A stretch of DNA of 64,000 bases from Sphingomonas bisphenolicum (GTDB lineage: Bacteria; Pseudomonadota; Alphaproteobacteria; Sphingomonadales; Sphingomonadaceae). A model generated the notes under the pieces. It searched no databases. It had not been told where the DNA came from and saw only the letters and a list, made by a program, of their open reading frames with translations. The DNA lies in contig NZ_AP018817.1 of the NCBI RefSeq assembly GCF_024349785.1, forward strand, positions 1,581,501 to 1,645,500, given 5' to 3'. Both the position numbers and the translations under genes were made by a program. This document shows, in pieces, positions 56,913 through 64,000 of the stretch (position 1 is its first letter; every line of letters begins with the position of its first letter).

Positions 56913-57626
56913 ATGACTGATTTCACCTCGAAGAAGACCCTCGTTCTCGGCGGCAGCCGCGGCATCGGCGCCGCCATCGTACGGCGTTTCGCGGCCGACG
57001 GTGCGCAGGTGGCCTTCACCTATGCCGGGTCGCATGACGCCGCGCAGGCGCTGGCCGCAGACTCCGGGGCCAGCGCGATCCGCTCCGACGCGGCCGATCG
57101 CACGGCGGTGATCGATGTCGTCGCAGCGCAGGGGCCGCTCGACATATTGGTGGTCAACGCCGGCGCCGCCATCCTGGGCGATCCGCTGGAACAGGATGCC
57201 GACGCGATCGACCGGATGATCGACCTCAACGTCCGCGCGCCTTACCACGCCGCGGTCGAAGCGGCGCGGCGCATGCCCGACGGCGGGCGCATCATCGTGA
57301 TCGGATCGGTCAATGGCGATCGGATGCCGTTCGAGGGCGGGGCGGCCTATGCGCTGACCAAATCGGCGCTGCAGGGCATGGCCCGCGGACTCGCCCGCGA
57401 TTTCGGCGCACGCGGCATCACCGTCAACGTCATCCAGCCCGGCCCGACCAATACCGACATGAATCCGGCCGATGGCCCGATGGCCAGCCTGATGCATGGC
57501 TTCATGGCGATCAAGCGTCATGCCACGGGGGAAGAGATTGCCGGCCTGGCGGCCTATCTGGCGGGACCGGAAGCTGGCATCATCACCGGCGCGATGCATA
57601 CGATCGACGGCGGCTTCGGCGCCTGA
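56913..57626 (+). CDS. Short-chain dehydrogenase/reductase
   Basis: A 237-residue SDR from ATG 56913 (AAGGA upstream). It has the nucleotide-binding motif VLGGSRGIGAAIVRRF, DILVVNAGAAILGDPL, the catalytic serine in IVIGSVNGDRMP and the YxxxK pair in AAYALTKSALQGM, followed by GITVNVIQPGPTNTDMNPAD. It resembles short FabG/BacC-like oxidoreductases induced with a divergent TetR repressor in alphaproteobacteria. Substrate unknown; likely a reactive carbonyl. Confidence 0.92.
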   Translation: MTDFTSKKTLVLGGSRGIGAAIVRRFAADGAQVAFTYAGSHDAAQALAADSGASAIRSDAADRTAVIDVVAAQGPLDILVVNAGAAILGDPLEQDADAIDRMIDLNVRAPYHAAVEAARRMPDGGRIIVIGSVNGDRMPFEGGAAYALTKSALQGMARGLARDFGARGITVNVIQPGPTNTDMNPADGPMASLMHGFMAIKRHATGEEIAGLAAYLAGPEAGIITGAMHTIDGGFGA

Positions 57627-57636
57627 ACACCGCGCG

Positions 57637-58026
57637 TCAGGCGGCGACGATGCCCGGCGGCTGCAGGTCGTCGGACATCAGCCACATCTCCGCCGGCAGT
57701 TGCGACGAAAAGGCGGCGACGATCGCCTCGCCCAGACGAGCGCGGACGTAAAGCTTGTCCGCGACATTGGCGACCAGGATCGCAACCCGGTCGGTGGGCA
57801 GGTAGGTACGATCCATATGCCACAGGATGCGGGCTTCGATATCGGGCGCCTGTCGCTCCGCTTCGGTCACGTCGGACAGGATGCGGATCGGCAATCCGTT
57901 GCGCCGCCGGTCTGCGATGATGAGCCCGAGATGGCTATAATGGCGATCGACATCTGCGATCGTCCACACGCCCGTCGCGTGCACGAAGATGATTCCGTCC
58001 GGATCGTCCAGTTCGCAAGCAATCAT
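57637..58026 (-). CDS. STAS/SpoIIAA-like protein of unknown function
   Basis: About 129 residues from the ATG at 58026 (a TTG at 58062 is in frame). The pattern IIFVHATGVWTIADVDRHYS, LIIADRRRNGLPIRILSDV and RVAILVANVADKLYVRARLG suggests the alternating beta-alpha fold of SpoIIAA-like (DUF3478-type) domains. I cannot assign a family with confidence. It is convergent with the SDR gene (10-base gap) and lies downstream of the M20 gene, separated by a strong terminator. Confidence 0.5.
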   Translation of the reverse strand: MIACELDDPDGIIFVHATGVWTIADVDRHYSHLGLIIADRRRNGLPIRILSDVTEAERQAPDIEARILWHMDRTYLPTDRVAILVANVADKLYVRARLGEAIVAAFSSQLPAEMWLMSDDLQPPGIVAA

Positions 58027-58074
58027 CGCGCGAATATAGTGCTTGGTAAGTTTCGTTAGCAAACGACTTTAGCG

Positions 58075-58110
58075 AAACGATCGCGGAAAATGCATTCCGC
58101 GATCGTTTTT
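58075..58110. terminator. Terminator between the M20 gene and the STAS-like gene
   Basis: A perfect 14-base-pair stem (AAACGATCGCGGAA with its complement) and a 6-base loop, followed by Ts on the plus strand and by a shorter TTT on the minus. It should end the M20 transcript at 58118. Confidence 0.75.
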
Positions 58111-58117
58111 CCATAAT

Positions 58118-59461
58118 TCACTGTTTCTTCAATATGTCGAGCGCCAGCACGGTCATGGCTTCGCTGGCGGTCGCGATCACCTTGTCGGCTTCCGGCGCCC
58201 AGAAGGGGCTGTGCAGCGAGGGCAGGCTGGTCTGCCCTGCCTGCGCCGCCGCCAGCTTGTCGGCCGGGACGCCGCCGACCCAGAATATGAAGCTGTTGAT
58301 GCTCTTGTCGGCGCGGTAGAAGCGGCTGAAATCCTCGCCGCCCATCACCGCGCTCGTCTTGACTACACGGCCGTCGGGGAAATGGCCTTTGAGCAGGCCG
58401 GCCATCTGTTCGGCGAATTCCGGCGGGTTGAAGGTGGAGGGGGTGAACTCGTCCTTCACGCTCACCACCGGCATCCGGTCCTCCGGCACGCCCGCCGCGA
58501 TCGCCTCGCCGCGACTGATCCGCCTGATCCCTTCGATCAGCTTGGCGCGCGTCTCGTCCGAATAGCTGCGGATGGTCAGCAGCAGCTTCGCTTCGTCGGG
58601 GATGATATTATGCTTGGCCCCGGCCTGGAAGCTGCCGACGGTCACGACGGCGGGGTCTTGCGGGTCTTGTTCGCGGCTGACCAGAGTCTGGAGCGAAGTG
58701 ACGATGCGCGACGCCAGCACGATCGGGTCGCGGGTCGTCTGCGGATAGGCGCCATGACCGCCCAATCCCTTCACCAAGATATCGACGCTGTCGACATTGG
58801 CCAGCGCATAGCCGGGCGTATAGCCGATCTGGCCCGCCGCCATATTGGCCGCGTCGTGAAAGGCGATGGCATGGGTCGGCTTGGGGAAGCGGGTGTAGAG
58901 TCCGTCCTCCAGCATCATTCGCGCGCCCTTGCCCACTTCCTCGGCCGGTTGCAGGATCATGACCAGTGTGCCTTTCCACGCATCCTTGCGGGCGGCGAGC
59001 AGCTTGGCCGTCTCGATGAAGGCGGTCATATGGGTATCGTGGCCGCAGGCGTGCATGACGCCGGTCTCGACCCCTTCGGGCGTCTTGGTGCGGACCTTGG
59101 ACGCGAACTCAAGCCCCGTCTGCTCGACCACGGGCAGCCCGTCCATGTCGGCGCGGATCAGCAGCGTCGGGCCGGACCCGTTTTTCATCACCGCAACGAC
59201 GCCGGTGCCGCCGACCTTTTCGGTGACGTCGAACTTGAGCGCCTTCAGGCGCTTGGCGAGCTTGGCCGCGGTGTTGACTTCCTGCAACGACAGTTCGGGA
59301 TTGGCGTGCAGGTCGCGATAGAGCGTCATCAGCCCGTCCATGTCCTTGGCCACCGCCGCGCCGATGGCGCTCTGCGCGGGCGGCGGGGTCGGCACGGTCT
59401 GGGCGGTGGCGATGGACGAAAGGCTGGCTGCGGCCAGAACGGCCGTGAGCGCATGGCGCAT
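58118..59461 (-). CDS. Secreted M20-family amidohydrolase
   Basis: About 447 residues from ATG 59461, preceded by AGGGAG; the open frame continues upstream but lacks coding character. After a signal peptide (HALTAVLAAASLSSIATAQ) comes an M20D peptidase: RDLHANPELSLQEVNTAAKL, the metal-ligand motif MHACGHDTHMTAFIETAKLL, LQPAEEVGKGARMMLEDGLY, GGHGAYPQTTRDPIVLASRI and AVMGGEDFSRF. It is closest to amidohydrolases of the HipO/IAA-amino-acid hydrolase group. It is exported, as in other sphingomonad members, and may free acids from N-acyl amino acids or peptides. Confidence 0.92.
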   Translation of the reverse strand: MRHALTAVLAAASLSSIATAQTVPTPPPAQSAIGAAVAKDMDGLMTLYRDLHANPELSLQEVNTAAKLAKRLKALKFDVTEKVGGTGVVAVMKNGSGPTLLIRADMDGLPVVEQTGLEFASKVRTKTPEGVETGVMHACGHDTHMTAFIETAKLLAARKDAWKGTLVMILQPAEEVGKGARMMLEDGLYTRFPKPTHAIAFHDAANMAAGQIGYTPGYALANVDSVDILVKGLGGHGAYPQTTRDPIVLASRIVTSLQTLVSREQDPQDPAVVTVGSFQAGAKHNIIPDEAKLLLTIRSYSDETRAKLIEGIRRISRGEAIAAGVPEDRMPVVSVKDEFTPSTFNPPEFAEQMAGLLKGHFPDGRVVKTSAVMGGEDFSRFYRADKSINSFIFWVGGVPADKLAAAQAGQTSLPSLHSPFWAPEADKVIATASEAMTVLALDILKKQ

Positions 59462-59719
59462 GTTGATAATCTCCCTTGCTGGACGCGAGCATAAGGGGAT
59501 TTTACGACTGTTAAAGGGGGAGTTTCTCCTGTCGTCGGGCGCGTCCTTGAAATCGGCATGCCGCGACACCATTTCACAAGTGAAAGGAACGATTCGGCGC
59601 GTCATGCGTCCTTATGATCGTCCGACCTGTTGCGGCGCGGCCGCGTCTGCGCTGATTTTCATGCGCCTCTTGCCGCCGCTCCGTTTCCATTCTTTAGCTC
59701 GAAAAAAGGAGCCTGTCCC

Positions 59720-59959
59720 ATGGCCCAGACATCCGCATTCTGCCTTGCGCAGCAATCGTTGCACCAGGCGCGCGCATCGTCCGAAACCCTGCCCAATGCG
59801 CGCCAGATCGCGCAGCGGGCGGCCAATGCCTGGGGCCGCGAGGCGGAACTGGCCGCGGGCGCCGAGCGTCGCCGCGCCACGCGCGCGGTCCTGTCCGAAG
59901 ATGAGGCGATCGTCGCCGAATTCCGCGCCGAAGACGAGGCGGCGCGCGCCGCGTTGTAA
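59720..59959 (+). CDS. Small hypothetical protein (79 residues)
   Basis: Starts at ATG 59720 with AAAAGGAG upstream. The chain is helical and rich in Ala, Arg and Glu (NARQIAQRAANAWGREAELA, ERRRATRAVLSEDEAIVAEF), with one cysteine near the start. No family is recognised. It is first of three small plus-strand genes between the M20 and 3-hydroxybutyrate dehydrogenase genes. Confidence 0.6.
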   Translation: MAQTSAFCLAQQSLHQARASSETLPNARQIAQRAANAWGREAELAAGAERRRATRAVLSEDEAIVAEFRAEDEAARAAL

Positions 59960-60062
59960 TATTTATGCGATTTGCCTCTCATGGCCTGCGGCTCCGAGGC
60001 GGCAGATGATTCCATAGGATGAAAAATCGCTCTTATCTGCCGATCTTCAGGAAGGACTAACC

Positions 60063-60191
60063 ATGGCCAAGAGCCAGAAGAAATCAAATCGCGAAGTGCG
60101 CAAGCCGAAGGCGGAGAAGCCGCCCAAGGGTAATGCTTCCAACCCCTCGACCAAGCCGGGCGTGGTTGGCATCGTGACGTTGAAAAGCTGA
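60063..60191 (+). CDS. Very small basic protein (42 residues)
   Basis: ATG 60063, with AAGGA 8 bases upstream. The sequence begins MAKSQKKSNREVRKPKAEKP and ends NPSTKPGVVGIVTLKS. It is Lys-rich and presumably disordered, perhaps a nucleic-acid-binding peptide. The MAKSQKKSNRE..KPK start is familiar from many alphaproteobacterial genomes, though without a function. The next gene starts 2 bases after its stop. Confidence 0.6.
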   Translation: MAKSQKKSNREVRKPKAEKPPKGNASNPSTKPGVVGIVTLKS

Positions 60192-60193
60192 TC

Positions 60194-60481
60194 ATGGCGA
60201 TCGATACGCCGGCAGATCCGGCCCAGCCTTCGCCCAATGGCGGCCGCAGCATGTCCGGGCGGCGCTTCACCCCGCGCAACGCCGTCCGCCTGGCCCCCGA
60301 CGCCGCCGAGCGGCAGGGCCGCATCACCCGCATGGCGATCGATGCGCTTGGCGCATCCGACGCGATCCTGTTCCTCAACAGCCAGCATGACGGCCTGGCC
60401 GATCGCCCGCTCGCTCTGGCGACAACCAGCGAGGACGGGCTGCAATCGGTGCTACGCCTGCTGAATCCGACGTCGATATGA
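60194..60481 (+). CDS. Small hypothetical protein (95 residues)
   Basis: Starts 2 bases after the stop of the 42-residue gene, so probably co-translated. A Pro/Ser-rich, Arg-rich N-terminus (GGRSMSGRRFTPRNAVRLAP) precedes a short globular part (ALGASDAILFLNSQHDGLAD, ALATTSEDGLQSVLRLLNP). The C-terminal pattern DRPLALATTSEDGLQSV vaguely recalls antitoxin-type or MbcA-like C-terminal domains, but no assignment is made. A strong terminator follows. Confidence 0.6.
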   Translation: MAIDTPADPAQPSPNGGRSMSGRRFTPRNAVRLAPDAAERQGRITRMAIDALGASDAILFLNSQHDGLADRPLALATTSEDGLQSVLRLLNPTSI

Positions 60482-60487
60482 CAAAAT

Positions 60488-60521
60488 CGCCCATCGGCCG
60501 GTCAACGGCCGATGGGCGTTT
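60488..60521. terminator. Bidirectional terminator between the small genes and bdhA
   Basis: A perfect 13-base-pair stem, CGCCCATCGGCCG with CGGCCGATGGGCG, and a 5-base loop. TTT follows on the plus strand and AAAA precedes it, giving a U tract for the minus strand. It ends both convergent units. Confidence 0.85.
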
Positions 60522-60526
60522 CTATC

Positions 60527-61333
60527 CTATTGTGCGGTCCAGCCGCCATCGATGCTCATATTGGCGCCGGTGATGTTGGCCGCGGCATCGCTGCACAGGA
60601 ACAGCGCCATGGCGGCGACCTGCTCGACCGTCACGAACTGCTTGGTCGGCTGGCCGGCCAGCAGCACGTCGTTCATGACCTGCTCGCGCGTCATGTTCCG
60701 CGCCTTCATCGTATCGGGGATCTGGTTTTCCACCAGCGGCGTCCAGACATAGCCGGGCGAGATGCAATTGGCGGTGATGCCGTCGGTCGCCACTTCCAGC
60801 GCCACCGTCTTGGTGAAGCCCGCCAGCCCGTGTTTCGCTGTCACATAGGCGCTTTTGAACGGCGATGCGGTCAGCGAATGGGCCGATGCGGTCTGGATGA
60901 TGCGTCCCCATTTCTTCGATTTCATATAGGGAATGGCGAGCCGGCTGGTGTGGAAGGCGCTGTTGAGGTTCAGCGCGATGATGAGGTTCCACTTGTCGAC
61001 CGGGAAATCCTCCACCGGTGCGACATGCTGCATTCCGGCATTGTTGATCAGGATGTCGACCCCGCCGAATGTGTCGGCGGCGTCCTTCATCATCGCCTCG
61101 ATCTGTTCCACCTTGGTCAGGTCGTGGCCCGAATAGAGCGCCTTGGCGCCGCTCAGCGCCTCCAGCCCGACGCGCTCCTTCTCGATTCCATCGGCGTCGC
61201 CGAACCCGTTGATGACGACATTGGCGCCTTCGCCGGCCAGCGCCTTGGCATAGGCCAGGCCGATGCCGGATGTGGACCCGGTGATCAGCGCGGTCTTGCC
61301 CGCCAAGGACTTTCCAGACTCCGACTTGCTCAT
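60527..61333 (-). CDS. bdhA: 3-hydroxybutyrate dehydrogenase
   Basis: A 268-residue SDR from ATG 61333 (AAGGAG upstream). It has TALITGSTSGIGLAYAKALA, INGFGDADGIEKERVGLEAL, DILINNAGMQHVAPVEDFPV, KWNLIIALNLNSAFHTSRLA, SAHSLTASPFKSAYVTAKHG and ISPGYVWTPLVENQIPDTMK, all typical of NAD-dependent D-3-hydroxybutyrate dehydrogenase. It oxidises 3-hydroxybutyrate from polyhydroxybutyrate breakdown. It overlaps the upstream patatin gene by 4 bases, so the two act together. Confidence 0.95.
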   Translation of the reverse strand: MSKSESGKSLAGKTALITGSTSGIGLAYAKALAGEGANVVINGFGDADGIEKERVGLEALSGAKALYSGHDLTKVEQIEAMMKDAADTFGGVDILINNAGMQHVAPVEDFPVDKWNLIIALNLNSAFHTSRLAIPYMKSKKWGRIIQTASAHSLTASPFKSAYVTAKHGLAGFTKTVALEVATDGITANCISPGYVWTPLVENQIPDTMKARNMTREQVMNDVLLAGQPTKQFVTVEQVAAMALFLCSDAAANITGANMSIDGGWTAQ

Positions 61334-62523
61334 GCCTTTTTCTCCTTGAGATGATCCGGTTCGTCGAGGTCGAATGTCGCGCTCTTGCCGTCGAGGATAT
61401 TGCGCGCGATCAGGTCGCCCTTGTGCATCACTTCCTCCACCGCGTCGCGGCCCTGGCTCCAATGGTCGAGCATGGTCGCGCGGGAAAATTCGAAATCCTT
61501 CGCGCCGCTTTCCCAGGCGCGCGATCGGTAGATGAGGTGGACGATGTTGACCGATCCGCCATCCAGCATCTCGCGCAGGCGCTGGGCTTCCGTTTCGCCC
61601 TGCAATTCGGGCGGCAGCTTGTCGAGCAGCGCCTTGATCGCGCCATGCTCGCGGCGCAGGCGCAGATACTGGTCCGTCACCTGCCGGGTGCGGCTGCTAT
61701 ACTGGATGTCCTTCATGCGCGAATAGACGTCGGTCATCTGCCGCGGCATCGGCCCTTCGGCGGGGAAGAGGTCGACCTGGAACACCAGCATATCCTCGGT
61801 CTGGTGATTGAGGACATGGGCCAGCGGGGTATTGGACACGATGCCGCCGTCCCAATACCAGCGCCCGTCAATCTCGATCGGGGGCAGGCCGGGGGGCAGG
61901 GCGCCCGACGCCATGATGTGGCGCGCGTCGATCCGGGTATTGCCGCCGGGGCCGCGCGTGTCCCAATAGGCGAAATTGCCCGTTTCCACGTCGACAGCGC
62001 CCACCGACAGGCGGACGGGGCCGTCGTTGAGCAAATCCCAGTCGACGCAGGCGTCCAGCGTGTCCTTCAATGGCGCGCTGTCGTAGAAGCTGATCGCACC
62101 CGGCGTGCCTTCGGGCATCAGGGTGGCGGGCCAGAGGCGCGGACGGAACATGCCCGGCACGCCGAATCCGGCGACCACGCTCGCCGCGCCCAGATGCATC
62201 GCTTCGCGAATATGGTCGATTTCCGGCAGGATCATGTTGGGCATCCCGCCCGACACGGTGTACCAGAATTTCTTGAGCCGGCTGAGCCGCCGATGCGGCA
62301 GATTGCCCGCGATGATCGCCGCGTTGATCGCGCCGATCGATATGCCCGCGACCCAGCTGACGTCGACACCCAGTTCGTCCAGCCGTTCATAGACGCCGGA
62401 CTGAAAGGATCCCAATGCCCCGCCGCCCTGCAGCAGCAACGCGACTTCGCGGGGGAGGGGGAGGGGTGTGCGGGCGCGACGAAGCGGTTTCGCCTCGGTG
62501 CCCAAGGGTTCGGTATCAGCCAT
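61330..62523 (-). CDS. Patatin-like phospholipase with DUF3734 C-terminal domain
   Basis: About 397 residues from ATG 62523 (a TTG at 62535 is in frame). The patatin catalytic dyad is visible: an oxyanion loop LLLQGGGALGSFQSGVYERL, the nucleophile Ser62 in WVAGISIGAINAAI, and DGG in YWDGGIVSNTPLAHVL. The C-terminal region (NIVHLIYRSRAWESGAKDFE, FSRATMLDHWSQG) fits DUF3734. Its coupling to bdhA suggests that it degrades polyhydroxybutyrate or another ester to 3-hydroxybutyrate; activity on phospholipid cannot be excluded. No signal peptide, so cytoplasmic. Confidence 0.9.
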   Translation of the reverse strand: MADTEPLGTEAKPLRRARTPLPLPREVALLLQGGGALGSFQSGVYERLDELGVDVSWVAGISIGAINAAIIAGNLPHRRLSRLKKFWYTVSGGMPNMILPEIDHIREAMHLGAASVVAGFGVPGMFRPRLWPATLMPEGTPGAISFYDSAPLKDTLDACVDWDLLNDGPVRLSVGAVDVETGNFAYWDTRGPGGNTRIDARHIMASGALPPGLPPIEIDGRWYWDGGIVSNTPLAHVLNHQTEDMLVFQVDLFPAEGPMPRQMTDVYSRMKDIQYSSRTRQVTDQYLRLRREHGAIKALLDKLPPELQGETEAQRLREMLDGGSVNIVHLIYRSRAWESGAKDFEFSRATMLDHWSQGRDAVEEVMHKGDLIARNILDGKSATFDLDEPDHLKEKKA

Positions 62524-62669
62524 GTCGCAGTGCAATATAGTCTTTGACGCCGCTATTCCAACTTAATGTCTCGTAACAAATCACGGCCCGCCGCAACCTT
62601 CGCGTCGGCGGACTGTTCCCCGAACGCATTGAATCGCGTAGGCAACGATCAAGAGAAAGGGAGGGCGCC

Positions 62670-63554
62670 ATGCGGCTCGACGACGAACAGGAAAGCAGTC
62701 ATTACGAGGTGCAGGACGGCCGTAGCGGCGGCGGCCTGGGCGGCGGTGGATTGGGTGGCGGACTGGGCATGTTGCTGCCGCTGATCGGCAGCCGTTTCGG
62801 CTGCGGCGGGATCGTCGTGGTGCTGATCATCATGGTGGTGATGGGGATCAACCCGCTCAGCCTGATCGGCGGCGGCGGAGGAGGACAGCAGGTCCAGACC
62901 GAGCGACCCGCGGCCGGCCAGCTCACCGATGTCCAGCGCACCTCGCTCAAGGTGCTGGGATCGACCGAACGCCGCTGGACCGACATCTTCAAGGCGGAAG
63001 GGCAGCAATATCCCCCGCCGACTTTGGTCTTCTACAGCCAGAACGGCCAGTCGGGCTGCGGCGCGGCGCAATCGGCCATGGGGCCTTTCTACTGCCCGGC
63101 GGACCAGCGCATCTATCTCGACACCGATTTCTTCAATGAGATGGAAACCCGCTTCAACGCGCCCGGCGATTTCCCGATCGGCTATATCATCGCGCATGAG
63201 GTCGGCCATCATATCCAGACCATCACCGGCGAGGCGGACAAGATCCGCAAGGCGCAGCAGCGCGCATCCGAGGCCGAAGGCAATGCGCTTCAGGTGAAGA
63301 TGGAATTGCAGGCCGACTGCTATGCCGGCGTATGGGCCGCGCGCGACACCAATTTGATGGAGGCGGGCGACCTGGAGGAAGGGATGCGTGCGGCCGAAGC
63401 GATCGGCGACGACACGCTCCAGAAATCGGCCGGCCGGCGGCCGGTGCCCGAAAGCTTCACCCATGGCACCAGCGCGCAGCGCATGGAATGGCTGCGCAAG
63501 GGGCTGTCGACCGGCGATCCTGCCCAGTGCGACACGTTCCAGGGTGCAATCTGA
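62670..63554 (+). CDS. Neutral zinc metallopeptidase, YpfJ family
   Basis: A 294-residue protein with a glycine-rich segment (SGGGLGGGGLGGGLGMLLPL) and one membrane span (IVVVLIIMVVMGINPLSLIG) near the N-terminus, then a periplasmic zincin domain. The HExxH motif is at His176-Glu177-His180 in IIAHEVGHHIQTI. CGAAQSAMGPFYCPADQRIY and ELQADCYAGVWA are typical of the YpfJ/KPN_02809 family, with cysteine pairs. Substrate unknown. The start has AAGGGAGG upstream. Confidence 0.93.
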   Translation: MRLDDEQESSHYEVQDGRSGGGLGGGGLGGGLGMLLPLIGSRFGCGGIVVVLIIMVVMGINPLSLIGGGGGGQQVQTERPAAGQLTDVQRTSLKVLGSTERRWTDIFKAEGQQYPPPTLVFYSQNGQSGCGAAQSAMGPFYCPADQRIYLDTDFFNEMETRFNAPGDFPIGYIIAHEVGHHIQTITGEADKIRKAQQRASEAEGNALQVKMELQADCYAGVWAARDTNLMEAGDLEEGMRAAEAIGDDTLQKSAGRRPVPESFTHGTSAQRMEWLRKGLSTGDPAQCDTFQGAI

Positions 63555-63557
63555 CCC

Positions 63558-63905
63558 TTATTCCGCGTTTGGCGATCCGGCGGGGGCATCCTGCGGCGAA
63601 AAGCCGGGGGCCATGCCACCGCTGATCGGCGGCGCGGACGTGTCGGGCAGACCGGCGCCGGGGGCCAGCGCAGGCTGGTCCGCCCCGGCCATGGGCTGGC
63701 CGAAGGACGAGGCGGCATCGACCGTCGGCGCGCCGGGCGTCACGACCGGCGCAACCGGTACGGGCACGGGCGGCGGTGGCACGTCGGCTATGATGGCGGA
63801 CTGGCCCTGCGGTGCGGGTTCGTGCTTGGGCAAAAGGGCTTGGGTGGCCATCACGATCAGGGGGGCGGCCAGCAGCGTAGCGATGGCGAAATTGCGATAG
63901 AGCAT
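63558..63905 (-). CDS. Proline-rich single-span protein of unknown function
   Basis: About 115 residues from ATG 63905; the frame is open further upstream but without coding signs. The N-terminus MLYRNFAIATLLAAPLIVMA is a signal anchor. The rest is Pro/Ala/Val-rich (ADVPPPPVPVPVAPVVTPGA), probably disordered in the periplasm, as in TonB-like spacers, but no TonB C-terminal domain follows. It is convergent with the YpfJ-type gene (3-base gap). The final 95 bases of the window show nothing recognisable. Confidence 0.5.
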   Translation of the reverse strand: MLYRNFAIATLLAAPLIVMATQALLPKHEPAPQGQSAIIADVPPPPVPVPVAPVVTPGAPTVDAASSFGQPMAGADQPALAPGAGLPDTSAPPISGGMAPGFSPQDAPAGSPNAE

Positions 63906-64000
63906 GGACGTGCGACTTTTCTGGAATGACAAGCGCCGACTTCTATCCAAAATGGGTAAATAAAGCCCTGCCATCATTTGGCGAAGGCGTGGCCGGTCAG

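Overview
This is a GC-rich chromosomal window, most likely from a sphingomonad (Sphingomonadaceae, Sphingobium/Sphingomonas-like alphaproteobacterium). The evidence is the composition, a large TonB-dependent receptor, an alphaproteobacterial F1-ATPase operon (atpHAGDC with a short epsilon subunit), PstA/PstC with long N-terminal extensions, and GC-rich palindromic repeats of the kind scattered through sphingomonad genomes. Genus and species cannot be fixed from the sequence alone. There are no rRNA genes, IS elements, prophage genes or CRISPR arrays. One tRNA gene is present. No gene-free stretch exceeds about 260 bases.

Layout. 1-5.3 kb (minus strand): a cut-off luciferase-like monooxygenase, an orphan HPt protein, then yfgM-bamB-der-tusA. 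5.4-10.6 kb: panB, then a TonB-dependent receptor with a YezD-type protein and an RBBP9-type hydrolase (possible sulfur-source module), and a PRC-barrel protein. 10.6-17.2 kb: osmC, an EamA exporter, a periplasmic methyltransferase-like protein, an orphan cpaF and two membrane proteins. 17.3-22.9 kb: the F1-ATPase operon, interrupted by a LysE-type exporter between atpA and atpG and by a repeat between atpD and atpC. 23.1-30 kb: a membrane-linked trypsin-like protease, a frameshifted ada, a TPR metallopeptidase, DUF1289, and a complete yfiR-yfiN-yfiB c-di-GMP module. 30-41.6 kb: priA, a DUF2490 porin-like protein, transaldolase, tRNA-Arg(TCT), yhhQ, a PAS-GGDEF cyclase, truA, fmt, recR, def, and a ferritin-like/GtrA/glycosyltransferase trio.

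41.7-49 kb holds a complete phosphate regulon, phoR-pstSCAB-phoU-phoB, on the minus strand, with a Pho-box-like triple repeat overlapping the phoR stop codon. 49.1-56.3 kb, all on the plus strand, is the most unusual part. A small Tat-exported protein and a glycosyltransferase precede a tightly overlapping PqqD-like / HPr-kinase-like / nucleotidyltransferase trio (an 'HPr-rel-A'-type set). These are followed by a secreted sphingomyelinase-like phosphodiesterase, a TonB-receptor-like barrel that lacks the plug, and a secreted propeller-like protein. The composition recalls lasso-peptide tailoring genes without the lasso synthetase and protease, so it is a candidate undescribed peptide/protein-modification or envelope system.

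56.2-64 kb: a TetR/SDR divergent pair with candidate operators, a secreted M20 amidohydrolase, three very small proteins, a patatin/3-hydroxybutyrate dehydrogenase operon and a YpfJ-type metallopeptidase. Functions are family assignments read from sequence; no database search was run.
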